Positions 18,818 through 26,190 of a DNA stretch of 64,000 bases are shown piece after piece. The stretch is from Planctomycetota bacterium (lineage in GTDB: Bacteria > Planctomycetota > Phycisphaerae > Phycisphaerales > Phycisphaeraceae), in the NCBI GenBank assembly GCA_016350165.1, contig CP066225.1:1488001-1552000 (forward strand), written 5' to 3'. How positions within the stretch are numbered: the first letter of the stretch is position 1; each line of letters begins with the position of its first letter. A model generated the notes under the pieces. The model did no database searches and was not told the origin of the DNA. It was given only the letters and a program-made list of their open reading frames with translations. Position numbers and translations under genes: made by a program.

Positions 18818-19542
18818 CTGGATACAACCAATTTGCGACACACCGCTTCGGCTGTTTCTAATTGATCTACAAATGAAGCGCCGCTTTGTGTAAATCGCAA
18901 TTTCATTTTGATGACATTCAACTGTGTTGCCTGCGTGCTCACATCGACAACTTCCGGATCAAGTATCTCGGTCAGATAGGCAAAGCCGGTTGATAGTAAT
19001 TGTTCGGTTTCACTTCCAGCGGAACCCGCCATCTCTGATGCGATCTCAAACCCTTGTTTTGCAGCTTTAAAATTGAATTGCGTTAATTCACTCGCAGCAA
19101 GCATCCAGTAAGCGCGCGACATCGGCAGTTCATCAACCTGCAAAATTTTTGCGAGTTTCATATTCAATTTCGCTGCACTCAACCCCGCTTCAATCGCATC
19201 ATCTGAAATCTCAATGCCCGGCTCATCCCAGCCAACCCAACAGAACGACGCGATGTTATACGCAATCGTCTTCACTTTCCGCTCAATAACATATTCATCT
19301 GCTAATTCATCTGAATCACTACTAAATGCAATATCATCCACACCCATCGCAATCGCAGCATTGCCGAGCGTCAGCACCGCATCGAGATTTTTATCCTGCC
19401 AATATGCCTTACGAATCAATTCATCAAATGCATCCAAAGCCCCGACAAGATCATCGCTCGTTTTAAGATATGCAACAGTCGCGTCAATACCTTCCGCATC
19501 CATCTTCTCTTTGGCAGCATCCGTCAGCATCAGGTCTTCCAA
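18814..19542 (-). CDS. Helical, TPR-like hypothetical protein
   Basis: 242 residues, acidic and alpha-helical by composition, with degenerate helical-repeat spacing (for example ALDAFDELIRKAYWQDKNLD and KAAKQGFEIASEM) that recalls tetratricopeptide repeats. No signal peptide or membrane segment, so probably cytoplasmic. It is convergent with and overlaps the small membrane protein gene by four bases. I do not recognise the family. A TTCAAG/TGATT-rich leader gives no clear ribosome site. Confidence 0.7.
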   Translation of the reverse strand: MEDLMLTDAAKEKMDAEGIDATVAYLKTSDDLVGALDAFDELIRKAYWQDKNLDAVLTLGNAAIAMGVDDIAFSSDSDELADEYVIERKVKTIAYNIASFCWVGWDEPGIEISDDAIEAGLSAAKLNMKLAKILQVDELPMSRAYWMLAASELTQFNFKAAKQGFEIASEMAGSAGSETEQLLSTGFAYLTEILDPEVVDVSTQATQLNVIKMKLRFTQSGASFVDQLETAEAVCRKLVVSS

Positions 19543-19620
19543 TCATTCAAGTGATGTGCGTAATGATCCTGAAAGAAAATACCTAACTATATGGTAAATC
19601 TAATTCGTGACAGAACATAG

Positions 19621-19648
19621 AAAAACCCATACATAATGTATGGATTTT
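19621..19648 (-). terminator. Terminator of ftsY
   Basis: Near-perfect stem AAAACCCATACAT/ATGTATGGATTTT about 40 bases beyond the ftsY stop, with a T-run in the minus direction. Confidence 0.75.
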
Positions 19649-19684
19649 GTAATTAATCAATTTGAACGATGTTTGATCTGCTGC

Positions 19685-20611
19685 TTATTCAGCGAACATC
19701 GCTTCGACAAAACTTGGAGGATCGAAGGGTTGCACGTCGTCAGGTGTTTCGCCAACACCGATGAATTTGACCGGCAAGTTCAGTTCTTCACGAATGGCGA
19801 TGACGATGCCGCCGCGAGCGGAGCCGTCAAGTTTGGAGAGGAAGATGCCGGAGACATCTGAGGCTTGGGTAAAGATTTTCGCCTGGTTGATGCCGTTCTG
19901 ACCTGTGGTCGCGTCGATGACAAGAATGGTTTCATGTGGCGCGTTTGGGATTTTTTTGCCGACGACGTTTTTGATTTTCGTCAGCTGACGCATGAGGTGT
20001 TCTTGGGTATGCAAACGGCCAGCAGTGTCGATGACGAGGCAATCAACACCACGTGCAACGGCAGCGTCGGCTGCGTCGAATGCTACAGCGGCTGGATCCC
20101 CGCCCTGCTTACCTTTGACGACTTCAACGCCGAGTCGGTCGGACCAGATTTCGAGCTGTTCAACAGCGGCGGCGCGGAAGGTGTCACATGCAGCGAGAAG
20201 GACAGTTTTACCTTCGTCGCGGAGTGACTTGGTGATCTTGGCGATGGAGGTGGTTTTGCCAGCACCATTGATGCCTGCGACGAGGATGACGGTGGGTCCA
20301 GTTTCTGCAAAGTGGATTTCACGGTCTTCATCTGGGAAGTAGGCGATGAGTTGGGATTTGAGAAATTCCCATGCTTCGGTGCCGGTGTTGATCTCTGAAC
20401 GTTCCCAGCCAGCTTGGATGTCCTTGCGGAGTTCGATGGCGGTTTTGATGCCGACATCGGCCTGGATGAGGAGTTTTTCGATATCACGAATGAGTTCGGC
20501 GGAGAGAGCTTTGCCGACGAGGATATTGCGGAGCTGCGCGGTAGGGCCTGCCTCACGAGTTTTGGAGAGGCCGTCTTTGATTTTAGTGAATACGGATTTA
20601 AATAGTCCCAT
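19685..20611 (-). CDS. ftsY: Signal recognition particle receptor FtsY
   Basis: 308 residues, the NG core without the long acidic A domain found in E. coli. Binds SRP54 (Ffh) and GTP to deliver ribosomes making membrane proteins to the translocon. Features: N-terminal amphipathic helix (MGLFKSVFTKIKDGLSK), the four-helix N domain, G1 NGAGKTTS, DTFRAAAVEQL, G3 DTAGR, G4 SKLDG, and GVGETPDDVQPFDP at the C-terminus. Its start lies 240 bases from a divergent VOC-family gene. A terminator follows at 19621-19648. Confidence 0.97.
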   Translation of the reverse strand: MGLFKSVFTKIKDGLSKTREAGPTAQLRNILVGKALSAELIRDIEKLLIQADVGIKTAIELRKDIQAGWERSEINTGTEAWEFLKSQLIAYFPDEDREIHFAETGPTVILVAGINGAGKTTSIAKITKSLRDEGKTVLLAACDTFRAAAVEQLEIWSDRLGVEVVKGKQGGDPAAVAFDAADAAVARGVDCLVIDTAGRLHTQEHLMRQLTKIKNVVGKKIPNAPHETILVIDATTGQNGINQAKIFTQASDVSGIFLSKLDGSARGGIVIAIREELNLPVKFIGVGETPDDVQPFDPPSFVEAMFAE

Positions 20612-20851
20612 GTTGCTCTGTCGTCGGTTTTTGGGGTTGTGGAATTGTTACAACGGGTGTCGCTAGGTGAGCCATGATAGCAGGTTGGGAGGATGGAAGC
20701 ATATTCACCCTGAAAGTTGGGGCTCAAAAACGGGGCTAGCGGGGTCAAAAAGGTGGTTTGTAGTGATTGGAGGTATTGATCGTGGATATGATGTTGAGTG
20801 GGTGTGTGATGATTTGGGGCGAGAACGGGAATGTGACAGAAAGGACAGGCG

Positions 20852-21166
20852 ATGCTGCGATACCACCATATGGGAATACCGACGAATGAGAAGAAGGAAG
20901 GGATGCGGCGGTTGGCAGATTTGAAGATGTGGGTGTGCGGGTATGAGGAGAGTGAGTTTAAGGTTGAGTGGATGTATTTTGAGGAGGAGTGCGCGTTGCC
21001 TGAGTTGGTGAGGACGGTGCCGCATGTCGCGTTTGAGGTGGAGAGTGTGGCGGAGGCTATTCGTGGAAAGAAGGTGATTATTGAACCGACATCGCCGAGT
21101 GAAGGGTTGGTGGTTGCATTTGTTGAGGAGAATGGTGTGCCGATTGAGTTTGTTGAGGTGGGGTGA
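20852..21166 (+). CDS. VOC (glyoxalase-like) family protein
   Basis: 104 residues. The pattern YHHMGIPTNE...HVAFEV...VIIEPTSPSEGLVVAFVEENGVPIEFVE fits a single vicinal-oxygen-chelate beta-alpha-beta-beta-beta fold; members of this type work as dimers and bind a metal. The substrate cannot be read from the sequence. Preceded by AAGGACAGGCG as a possible ribosome site. The dispersed repeat begins 15 bases after its stop. Confidence 0.75.
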   Translation: MLRYHHMGIPTNEKKEGMRRLADLKMWVCGYEESEFKVEWMYFEEECALPELVRTVPHVAFEVESVAEAIRGKKVIIEPTSPSEGLVVAFVEENGVPIEFVEVG

Positions 21167-21787
21167 TGTGGGGTCGAGTTTCGATTTTGTGCGCGCGTTT
21201 TGTTTGAAAGTTAGTTTTTAAGATGGTCAAAAAAGTGGATTTTAAAATGTGTCTATGCGCGTATTAGTCGAATGAGTGAGCGGTATTGTTAAGTTTTTGG
21301 AAAAACAAAGGACTTATGAAAGTGGAGGCGCGCTTTTGTGCGCACGAATGTGAAAGGTTATTGATTTTCGGTGACTTTCCCGTAGTAAGAAATGTACAGA
21401 AATGGTGTGAAAATGTTTAAGAATGGCGCGGAATGGGTAAAGAATGGTTAGAAATGGACTGGTTTTGAAGGGGCGATTGCGTGTTTGTGCGCGCAGTTTG
21501 TTTGGTCGTTGGGTTTGGTATGACGTTTGCATATGTTATGTATTTGGGAGAGTTACAATTGCGGTATCCTCAATGGGGCCGGATGGGCCTTTGAGTGGTG
21601 AGCGAAGGATTTGGTTTTGGATGGGGTTGGGGTTTGTGGGGGTGTGAGCTTTGAATGAAGTTTGGGGTGTGATGGGTTGTTTCACTTTAGCGTATCGTTA
21701 GTTGTTGAGAGGGTGTGATGGCTTTAGGGGGTTTGGGTATTAGAATATTGTGCAGAGATAAGCATCTGGGTTGAAGAGGAGTTTGAT
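21167..21787. other. Intergenic region containing repeat copy A and a TTCACT...CGTTAG motif
   Basis: Non-coding between the VOC gene and the TVP38-like gene. After the repeat, a motif TTGTTTCACTTTAGCG followed by TATCGTTAGTTGTTGAG (21678-21709) recurs in related form at 22973 and 39041. Confidence 0.6.
21181..21559 (+). repeat. Dispersed intergenic repeat, copy A
   Basis: About 380 bases that match 38612-38977 over their whole length in the same orientation. Blocks identical or nearly so include TTTTGTTTGAAAGTT, AAAAACAAAGGACTTATGAA and TTTTCGGTGACTTTCCCGTA. Four GTGCGC/GCGCGC sites sit at the same relative places in both copies (21188, 21256, 21328-21344, 21486). The two copies differ by many substitutions and small indels, so the duplication is old. 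No open frame is conserved between copies. Confidence 0.85.
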
Positions 21788-22402
21788 TTGCTAGACAAAG
21801 GTGATGCGACAGAATGCCAAGAGATAGAGGAGACGCGAGGGCTTGCGATCTATCAGAAGATTGCGATTGTGGCGTGGATTTTGATTTTGGGGAGTGCTTT
21901 GGGTGGGAGGATGGTATGGCCTGAGTCGTTTTCGGTTGAAGCGATTGGTGAGTACTTGAAGACGCATCATCATATGGCAGAAGTGATGTTTTTGGTGTTG
22001 GTTTGTGTGCGGCCGGTGATCTTGGTGCCGGGAACGGTGCTGACGTTTGCGGGGCTGTTGGTGTTTACGCCGATGAGCGTGTTTTTGATGTCGATGGTGG
22101 GTGTGGTTGTGAGTGGTGCGGGCGTTTATTTTGCTTCGTATTTAATGGGGTTCGATCGGATTGTTGAGGCGAAGTATGAGAAGCATATTACGAGGATGCG
22201 ACCTGGGATAAAGAAACATGGCGGATGGTTTATTGCGGTGTGGTCTGCATTTCCGTTGGTGCCTGATGATGTGATTTGTTATTTAGCTGGGGCGCTGCGG
22301 TATTCGTTCTGGAAGTTTTTGATTGGTTTTACAGTTGGTGGTGCGATACCGATTGCGGCGTATTCGTTTGGGGGTGGGGCGCTGTTTGAGTGGTTGTGGT
22401 GA
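21788..22402 (+). CDS. TVP38/TMEM64 (VTT/DedA-like) membrane protein
   Basis: 204 residues with a TTG start, selected because GAGGAG lies six bases upstream. Several membrane helices; the segment VRPVILVPGTVLTFAGLLVFTP (residues about 77-98) and SAFPLVPDDVICYLAGALR (residues about 158-176) match the VTT/DedA re-entrant loops of the TVP38/TMEM64 family. Members are linked to lipid flipping or membrane homeostasis; the substrate is not known here. Very G-rich, C-poor coding strand. Intergenic repeats flank it on both sides. Confidence 0.85.
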   Translation: MLDKGDATECQEIEETRGLAIYQKIAIVAWILILGSALGGRMVWPESFSVEAIGEYLKTHHHMAEVMFLVLVCVRPVILVPGTVLTFAGLLVFTPMSVFLMSMVGVVVSGAGVYFASYLMGFDRIVEAKYEKHITRMRPGIKKHGGWFIAVWSAFPLVPDDVICYLAGALRYSFWKFLIGFTVGGAIPIAAYSFGGGALFEWLW

Positions 22403-22443
22403 GCGGCGGGTTCTGAGTTGTGAGATGAGGAGCTATGAGGCTT

Positions 22444-22471
22444 CCGTCGATCATGGATCGCCGGCTATTGG
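22444..22471 (+). repeat. Hairpin repeat ending GGCTATTGG, copy 1
   Basis: CGATC-ATG-GATCG hairpin followed by CCGGCTATTGG; same design as 23072-23100 and 39011-39035. Confidence 0.6.
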
Positions 22472-22510
22472 TGGATTAGAATAAGTGCGAATCAGAAGAA
22501 ACAAATAAGA

Positions 22511-22900
22511 ATGGCGGGCAAAATGTATTTCAAAAAATGGGAACCGGTAAGTTACATACGCAAAGTTATGGAAGTTATTGCATTACGCGATGATGATGAA
22601 GGTTTTCGTATTTTATTGAAAGCTGATGAAGCTAAGACATTGAAAATACAATTCAAAGGGGCAGTCTCATATCGAAATACTGATGAGATGTATTTGCACA
22701 ATGACTTAAAAAACTGCGAAGGGAAATGGCCTTTATGGACGGTACAAGATTCTGAATATCTTGAATGGTATAGGAATAATCAGCCATTCGACGAGCAAGC
22801 GGAATCTAGCTGCAAGATTATTCATTACTTCATATTAACACCTAACGATTGTGTTGAGATACTTTCTAATACAGAACCTGATGTTGAATGGCTGTACTAA
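22511..22900 (+). CDS. Hypothetical protein
   Basis: 129 residues, no signal peptide or membrane segment, rich in charged and aromatic residues (FKKWEPVSYIRKVM, WTVQDSEYLEWYRNN, EPDVEWLY). Composition resembles small immunity-type or cytoplasmic accessory proteins, but no motif supports that. Base composition is more AT-rich than its neighbours, which could hint at transfer. ATG 22523 with GGCGGG upstream is an alternative start. A shared terminator follows. Confidence 0.6.
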   Translation: MAGKMYFKKWEPVSYIRKVMEVIALRDDDEGFRILLKADEAKTLKIQFKGAVSYRNTDEMYLHNDLKNCEGKWPLWTVQDSEYLEWYRNNQPFDEQAESSCKIIHYFILTPNDCVEILSNTEPDVEWLY

Positions 22901-22932
22901 TTTGTATTTGCTAAATACTTTGGTGTAAAAAA

Positions 22933-22958
22933 AAAGCCTCGCGTGGGTGCGAGGCTTT
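22933..22958. terminator. Bidirectional terminator between the 22511 gene and bioB
   Basis: AAAGCCTCGC-GTGGGT-GCGAGGCTTT, a perfect 10-bp stem between convergent genes, preceded by an A-run. Confidence 0.85.
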
Positions 22959-23071
22959 GCTGTTGTTTGTTTGGTTGTTTCACTCAAACGTATCGTAGGT
23001 TGTAAAGAGTGAAGAGTCTGCGACCTGTAAGATCGCAGCTACTTGAGTTGTAGGAGTTAAGCGACTTAAGA

Positions 23072-23100
23072 CCGGCGAGCTGTCAGCTCGCGGCTATTGG
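23072..23100 (+). repeat. Hairpin repeat ending GGCTATTGG, copy 2
   Basis: Perfect 7-bp hairpin GCGAGCT-GTC-AGCTCGC followed by GGCTATTGGAG. A similar smaller unit (CTGCGA...TCGCAGCTAC) lies just ahead at 23018-23043. Confidence 0.65.
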
Positions 23101-23116
23101 AGTTAGAGTCGCTCAG

Positions 23117-24346
23117 TTATGAGCAGCAGCCGTTGCCACCAACACCGTTGGATGCGGCGGCGAGGCCTGCGGCTGAACGGTTGATTGGTTCTTTTGGCAT
23201 TTCGCCTGAGTTTAGGACGGAGAGAGCCATGATTGAATCTTCGCGACGTGACATCATTTCAGGTGTGCCGGGTGCGGAGTCGGCGCCTGGCGCGATGACG
23301 GTTGCGTTGATTGGATCTGGTTCATAGACGTTACCTTCGTCGTCCATGTATTTGAGGCCGAGGTCTTTGAGGAGTTGGTGGTCGGCTTGTGGTGTGCGGC
23401 CGAAGGTGGTGAGGTAGTTGCCGATGAGGAATGATGAGGCGCCGGATGTGAATGCGAGTGCTTGTGTGTCACGAAGGATCTTTTCACGTCCGCCTGCGAC
23501 TTTGATGTGTGTGTCGTGGAGGATGAAGCGGTAGATGGCGATGATCTTCAGGCATTCCATTGGAGGGAGTTCTTCGATGGTGCCATGAAGTTTTGTGCCG
23601 GGGATTGCGTAGAGGAAGTTGACGGGGACGGTATCGACGCCGAGGGCTTTGAGTTCGAAAGCCATGTCGATGCGGTCTTCCCATTCTTCGCCCATGCCGA
23701 AGATGCCGCCGGCACAGATGTGCATGCCTGCGTCTTTGTATGTCTTAATAGCGTTGACACGGTCTTCATAGGTATGCGTTGTGGTCACTTTATGGAAGAG
23801 ACGTTTTGAGGTTTCGAGGTTGTGGTTGATGCGTTTGACGCCCATGTCGTGAAGGCGTTCAGCTTGTTCGGGGGTTGAGATGCCGAGGGTTGCACAAGGG
23901 TTAATCTTGCCGTTTTTACCTTCGGATGTGTTGCGGAAGAATGGTTCCATCCAGTCGAGTTCTTTGTCGGATGGACCACGACCTGAGTTAACGATGCCGA
24001 AGGCGTTGGCGCCGTTTTTGGCTGCTTCGCGTGCGGCTTCTTCCATATCTTCTACGGACATTTTGTCGGGTGTGACGTGTGTCTTGTAGAGTTTTGATTG
24101 TGAACAGTAAGTACAGTCTTCAGGGCATGCGCCGACTTTGCCTGCGACGATGGAGCAGAACTTGATGTGCGGGCCGATGTATTTTTGTTTGATCTTGTTT
24201 GCCCAGAAGAAGAGATCTTGGAGGTCTGAGTCTGGGATTTGCGTGAGCTGCGTGGCTTGCTCGCGGGTGATGAGGGTTCCTGAAAGGACCTGCAGGGCTG
24301 TGTCCATAATGAATTGGTTGAGCCCGGTGTCAGATTGGCGAATCAT
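23117..24346 (-). CDS. bioB: Biotin synthase
   Basis: Radical-SAM enzyme that inserts sulfur into dethiobiotin, the last step of biotin synthesis. The CxxxCxxC cluster motif is CPEDCTYC (Cys74, Cys78, Cys81), and GIVNSGRGP, NHNLETSKR and VAGGREKI match the family, as does the SSFLIGNYLTT segment. At 409 residues it is about 60 longer than E. coli BioB; the excess is a C-terminal tail from about residue 350 ending in GGNGCCS. The first ATG is used; Met14 is a possible alternative. No other biotin genes adjoin. A folded leader region lies upstream (24478-24800). Confidence 0.95.
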   Translation of the reverse strand: MIRQSDTGLNQFIMDTALQVLSGTLITREQATQLTQIPDSDLQDLFFWANKIKQKYIGPHIKFCSIVAGKVGACPEDCTYCSQSKLYKTHVTPDKMSVEDMEEAAREAAKNGANAFGIVNSGRGPSDKELDWMEPFFRNTSEGKNGKINPCATLGISTPEQAERLHDMGVKRINHNLETSKRLFHKVTTTHTYEDRVNAIKTYKDAGMHICAGGIFGMGEEWEDRIDMAFELKALGVDTVPVNFLYAIPGTKLHGTIEELPPMECLKIIAIYRFILHDTHIKVAGGREKILRDTQALAFTSGASSFLIGNYLTTFGRTPQADHQLLKDLGLKYMDDEGNVYEPDPINATVIAPGADSAPGTPEMMSRREDSIMALSVLNSGEMPKEPINRSAAGLAAASNGVGGNGCCS

Positions 24347-24837
24347 CGTTGATTCTCACTTTCTTGAATAAAGAAGGTTCTGTTTGTTGATTCAGGAGGC
24401 GGCGTGTGTGGTCAGCGAGAGAAAGCTAGCTGAGATTGATCCTGAACGATCAAACAAAACCCGGTCATTTTTTGGTTGAGTTGAAGTTGAATGAAAGTAG
24501 TTTGGTCCTGCCACCGCAAGGCAGTTTGCTTTTCATGGGTTCAACTCGATTCAGGTTGCGTAGACAAGTTGACTGAGAGGAGTCGCGAGAGGGGTGAAAG
24601 ACGTTGTGAGTGAGTGAGGGCGAAGAGCAACTGCTGGAGATACTGAATCCAGAGGTTGTGGGTTCGGTCAATTTGGTACTACAACACAGGACGATTTTTA
24701 AAGCATTTTGCGAGCTTAGTTCCCGTATGGATCGGGGAATATTCAAGCAAGCTGCTAGTGCGTTTATACACCAAGTGAAGCTTGTTTACCAGTGAGGGAG
24801 AGTGAGGGGTTGAAGGGAGAGGCGTGGGTGAGTGTGG
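24347..24837 (-). other. Structured intergenic region upstream of bioB
   Basis: Contains a three-tier stem at 24478-24547: GAGTTGAA/TTCAACTC outside, ATGAAA/TTTCAT in the middle, CTGCC/GGCAG at the tip. Beyond it lie GACT/AGTC (24571-24584) and TTCCC/GGGGAA (24720-24741) hairpins. A minus-strand open frame (24465-24746) overlaps but does not look like a protein. It could be a long bioB leader or a separate RNA. Confidence 0.45.
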
Positions 24838-24873
24838 GTAAAAAGAAACTCCGGCACGAGATGCACCGGAGTT
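24838..24873 (-). terminator. Terminator of the 24904 gene
   Basis: AACTCCGG/CCGGAGTT perfect 8-bp stem followed in the minus direction by TTCTTTTT. Confidence 0.8.
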
Positions 24874-24903
24874 GGATATTCTTAGTTGTCATTTATGAGG
24901 CGA

Positions 24904-25251
24904 TTAGCGACTGCGGCGACCACGTGTTTTTGGCTTGCTGTCGGTGTCATTGCCTTCGGTTTTGTCGAAGAGAGATGCAACGTCCTGAGTTTGGACGAGT
25001 TCGATGGTGTCTCTATTTGTGTCGGTGCGGAAGATAGCGAGTTTTTCTTGTGAGCCATCGAGGACGAAGAGAGCGTCTTCGTTGTCGCGGATGCGTGCAG
25101 TGAGGTAAGTGACATTGCCTTGGTGGTTGACCATGTCGGCGTTCGCTTTGTTTTCGAACTCGAATTTCTTATCGAGTTGCAGGACGAGAAGGCCTGAGAG
25201 AACGAATGCTGAGGCAATCAAGGCGCAACATGCTAATTGAATACGGTTCAT
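24904..25251 (-). CDS. Small exported protein, paralogue of the next gene
   Basis: 115 residues. N-terminal hydrophobic anchor or signal (LACCALIASAFVLSGLLVLQL), then a small domain (GNVTYLTARIRDNEDALFVL...IAIF-like), then a basic tail ending RGRRSR. Layout and several positions match the 99-residue neighbour at 25306 (both begin MNR, both have a GN.T.L...I motif after the signal), so the pair probably arose by duplication. Terminator at 24838-24873. Function unknown. Confidence 0.7.
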   Translation of the reverse strand: MNRIQLACCALIASAFVLSGLLVLQLDKKFEFENKANADMVNHQGNVTYLTARIRDNEDALFVLDGSQEKLAIFRTDTNRDTIELVQTQDVASLFDKTEGNDTDSKPKTRGRRSR

Positions 25252-25305
25252 ATTAAATCTCCCTTGAAGGGGTTGATTGTGTTTTTGGACTCAGAAGTGA
25301 GATAA

Positions 25306-25605
25306 TTAGCGATTAACAGGTGCTTCTGAGATTTTTTGCGCGATGTCTACGCCACGGATGGTTTTGAATTTTTTGCTTGATCCGTCGTAGTAAGCGGCGA
25401 TGGCTTTGCCGGTGTTGAGCTGAATGATGTAGATACCATCATTTTTGCTACGACCGGAGATTTTGCCTGAGAGCATGGTATAGTTACCGCCGTTGGCGCC
25501 GAATTCCTGAGCGAAAGTTTGCTCAGTAGTGAAAGAAGAGAGAACGAGTGCTGCGACGAGCACGAGGTTCAATACAACTAATGCTGCCAAAGATCGTCGA
25601 TTCAT
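25306..25605 (-). CDS. Small exported protein, paralogue of the previous gene
   Basis: 99 residues with a signal peptide or anchor (ALVVLNLVLVAALVLSSFT), then GGNYTMLSGKISGRSKNDGI and KAIAAYYDGSSKKFKTIRGV, which resemble a small beta-sheet domain. It precedes 24904 in the same direction, 54 bases apart, with AGGGAG ahead of both starts, so the two likely form an operon. No known family recognised. A nested inverted repeat lies upstream at 25670-25728. Confidence 0.7.
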   Translation of the reverse strand: MNRRSLAALVVLNLVLVAALVLSSFTTEQTFAQEFGANGGNYTMLSGKISGRSKNDGIYIIQLNTGKAIAAYYDGSSKKFKTIRGVDIAQKISEAPVNR

Positions 25606-25669
25606 CAGACGCTCCCTGTGCTAAAAAGTTAAAGAAATCGGGCAAAACGGAAGTGATGCCACGTGAATA

Positions 25670-25728
25670 ATGTCATTATCGGCGAAGTCGAGTGGTGCTC
25701 GACAGGAGGGTACGATAAATAATGACAT
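25670..25728 (-). other. Nested inverted repeat upstream of the small exported protein pair
   Basis: Outer arms ATGTCATTAT and ATAATGACAT are exact reverse complements (25670-25679 and 25719-25728). Within them GTCGAG-TGGTG-CTCGAC (25687-25703) forms a second perfect hairpin. This suggests a folded RNA leader or a protein-binding palindrome. Confidence 0.5.
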
Positions 25729-25756
25729 GTCGTTATAAAGCTATGCTACAGATGGA

Positions 25757-25948
25757 TTAATCGTGATGGCCACGTTTTGACCAGAGGAAGCTGGCGCCGA
25801 TGATGAGGGCGGACATAACCACACCGAGAAGAACGGTGAGCCAAATCTGGCCTGCTGGGGCGTCATCGACACTCTGAACCTGTGCGAGGGCAGGAGCGGT
25901 GGTCATGAAAGTGACAGCGATCAACGTCATCAATTTGGTGAAATTCAT
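25757..25948 (-). CDS. Small exported or membrane protein
   Basis: 63 residues from the ATG at 25948, chosen because MNFTKLMTLIAVTFMTTAPA is a typical signal peptide; the frame is open further upstream to 26038. A second hydrophobic helix (WLTVLLGVVMSALIIGASFLW) precedes a short basic end (SKRGHHD). Probably a single-pass inner-membrane protein with its N-terminus outside. Function unknown. Confidence 0.6.
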   Translation of the reverse strand: MNFTKLMTLIAVTFMTTAPALAQVQSVDDAPAGQIWLTVLLGVVMSALIIGASFLWSKRGHHD

Positions 25949-26190
25949 ACGTGCATGATAAAGATTGAAAGGGCCTGTGTAAACGCAAGTTCTTGCTATT
26001 GGTGCGGAAAGGTAGCGAGGCGGGAGAAAAAAAGACAAGAAAGACTCGAAGTATTGTATTTACAGTCAGTTAGAGAGGTTGGTTATAGAAAGATAGATTC
26101 GCAAGTAGGAGGTGGAGGAGTGTGGAGATGAGGGGGATGATAGGGGGATGTGTACTGTTAAGCGGAGCTAAAAGGCGGTAGGATGTGGCG

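Noticed and set aside
22927-23100. CRISPR array suspected from clustered short repeats
   Set aside because: Repeats are few, irregularly spaced and of two different types; no spacers of constant length and no cas genes.
24540-24600. TPP riboswitch, because of a CTGAGA word and a TTCAGG word
   Set aside because: The conserved blocks are in the wrong order and spacing, and the paired helices do not form.
24465-24746. 93-codon minus-strand open frame upstream of bioB
   Set aside because: Low-complexity Ser/Thr-rich translation lies exactly over the multi-tier stem; the RNA explanation fits better.
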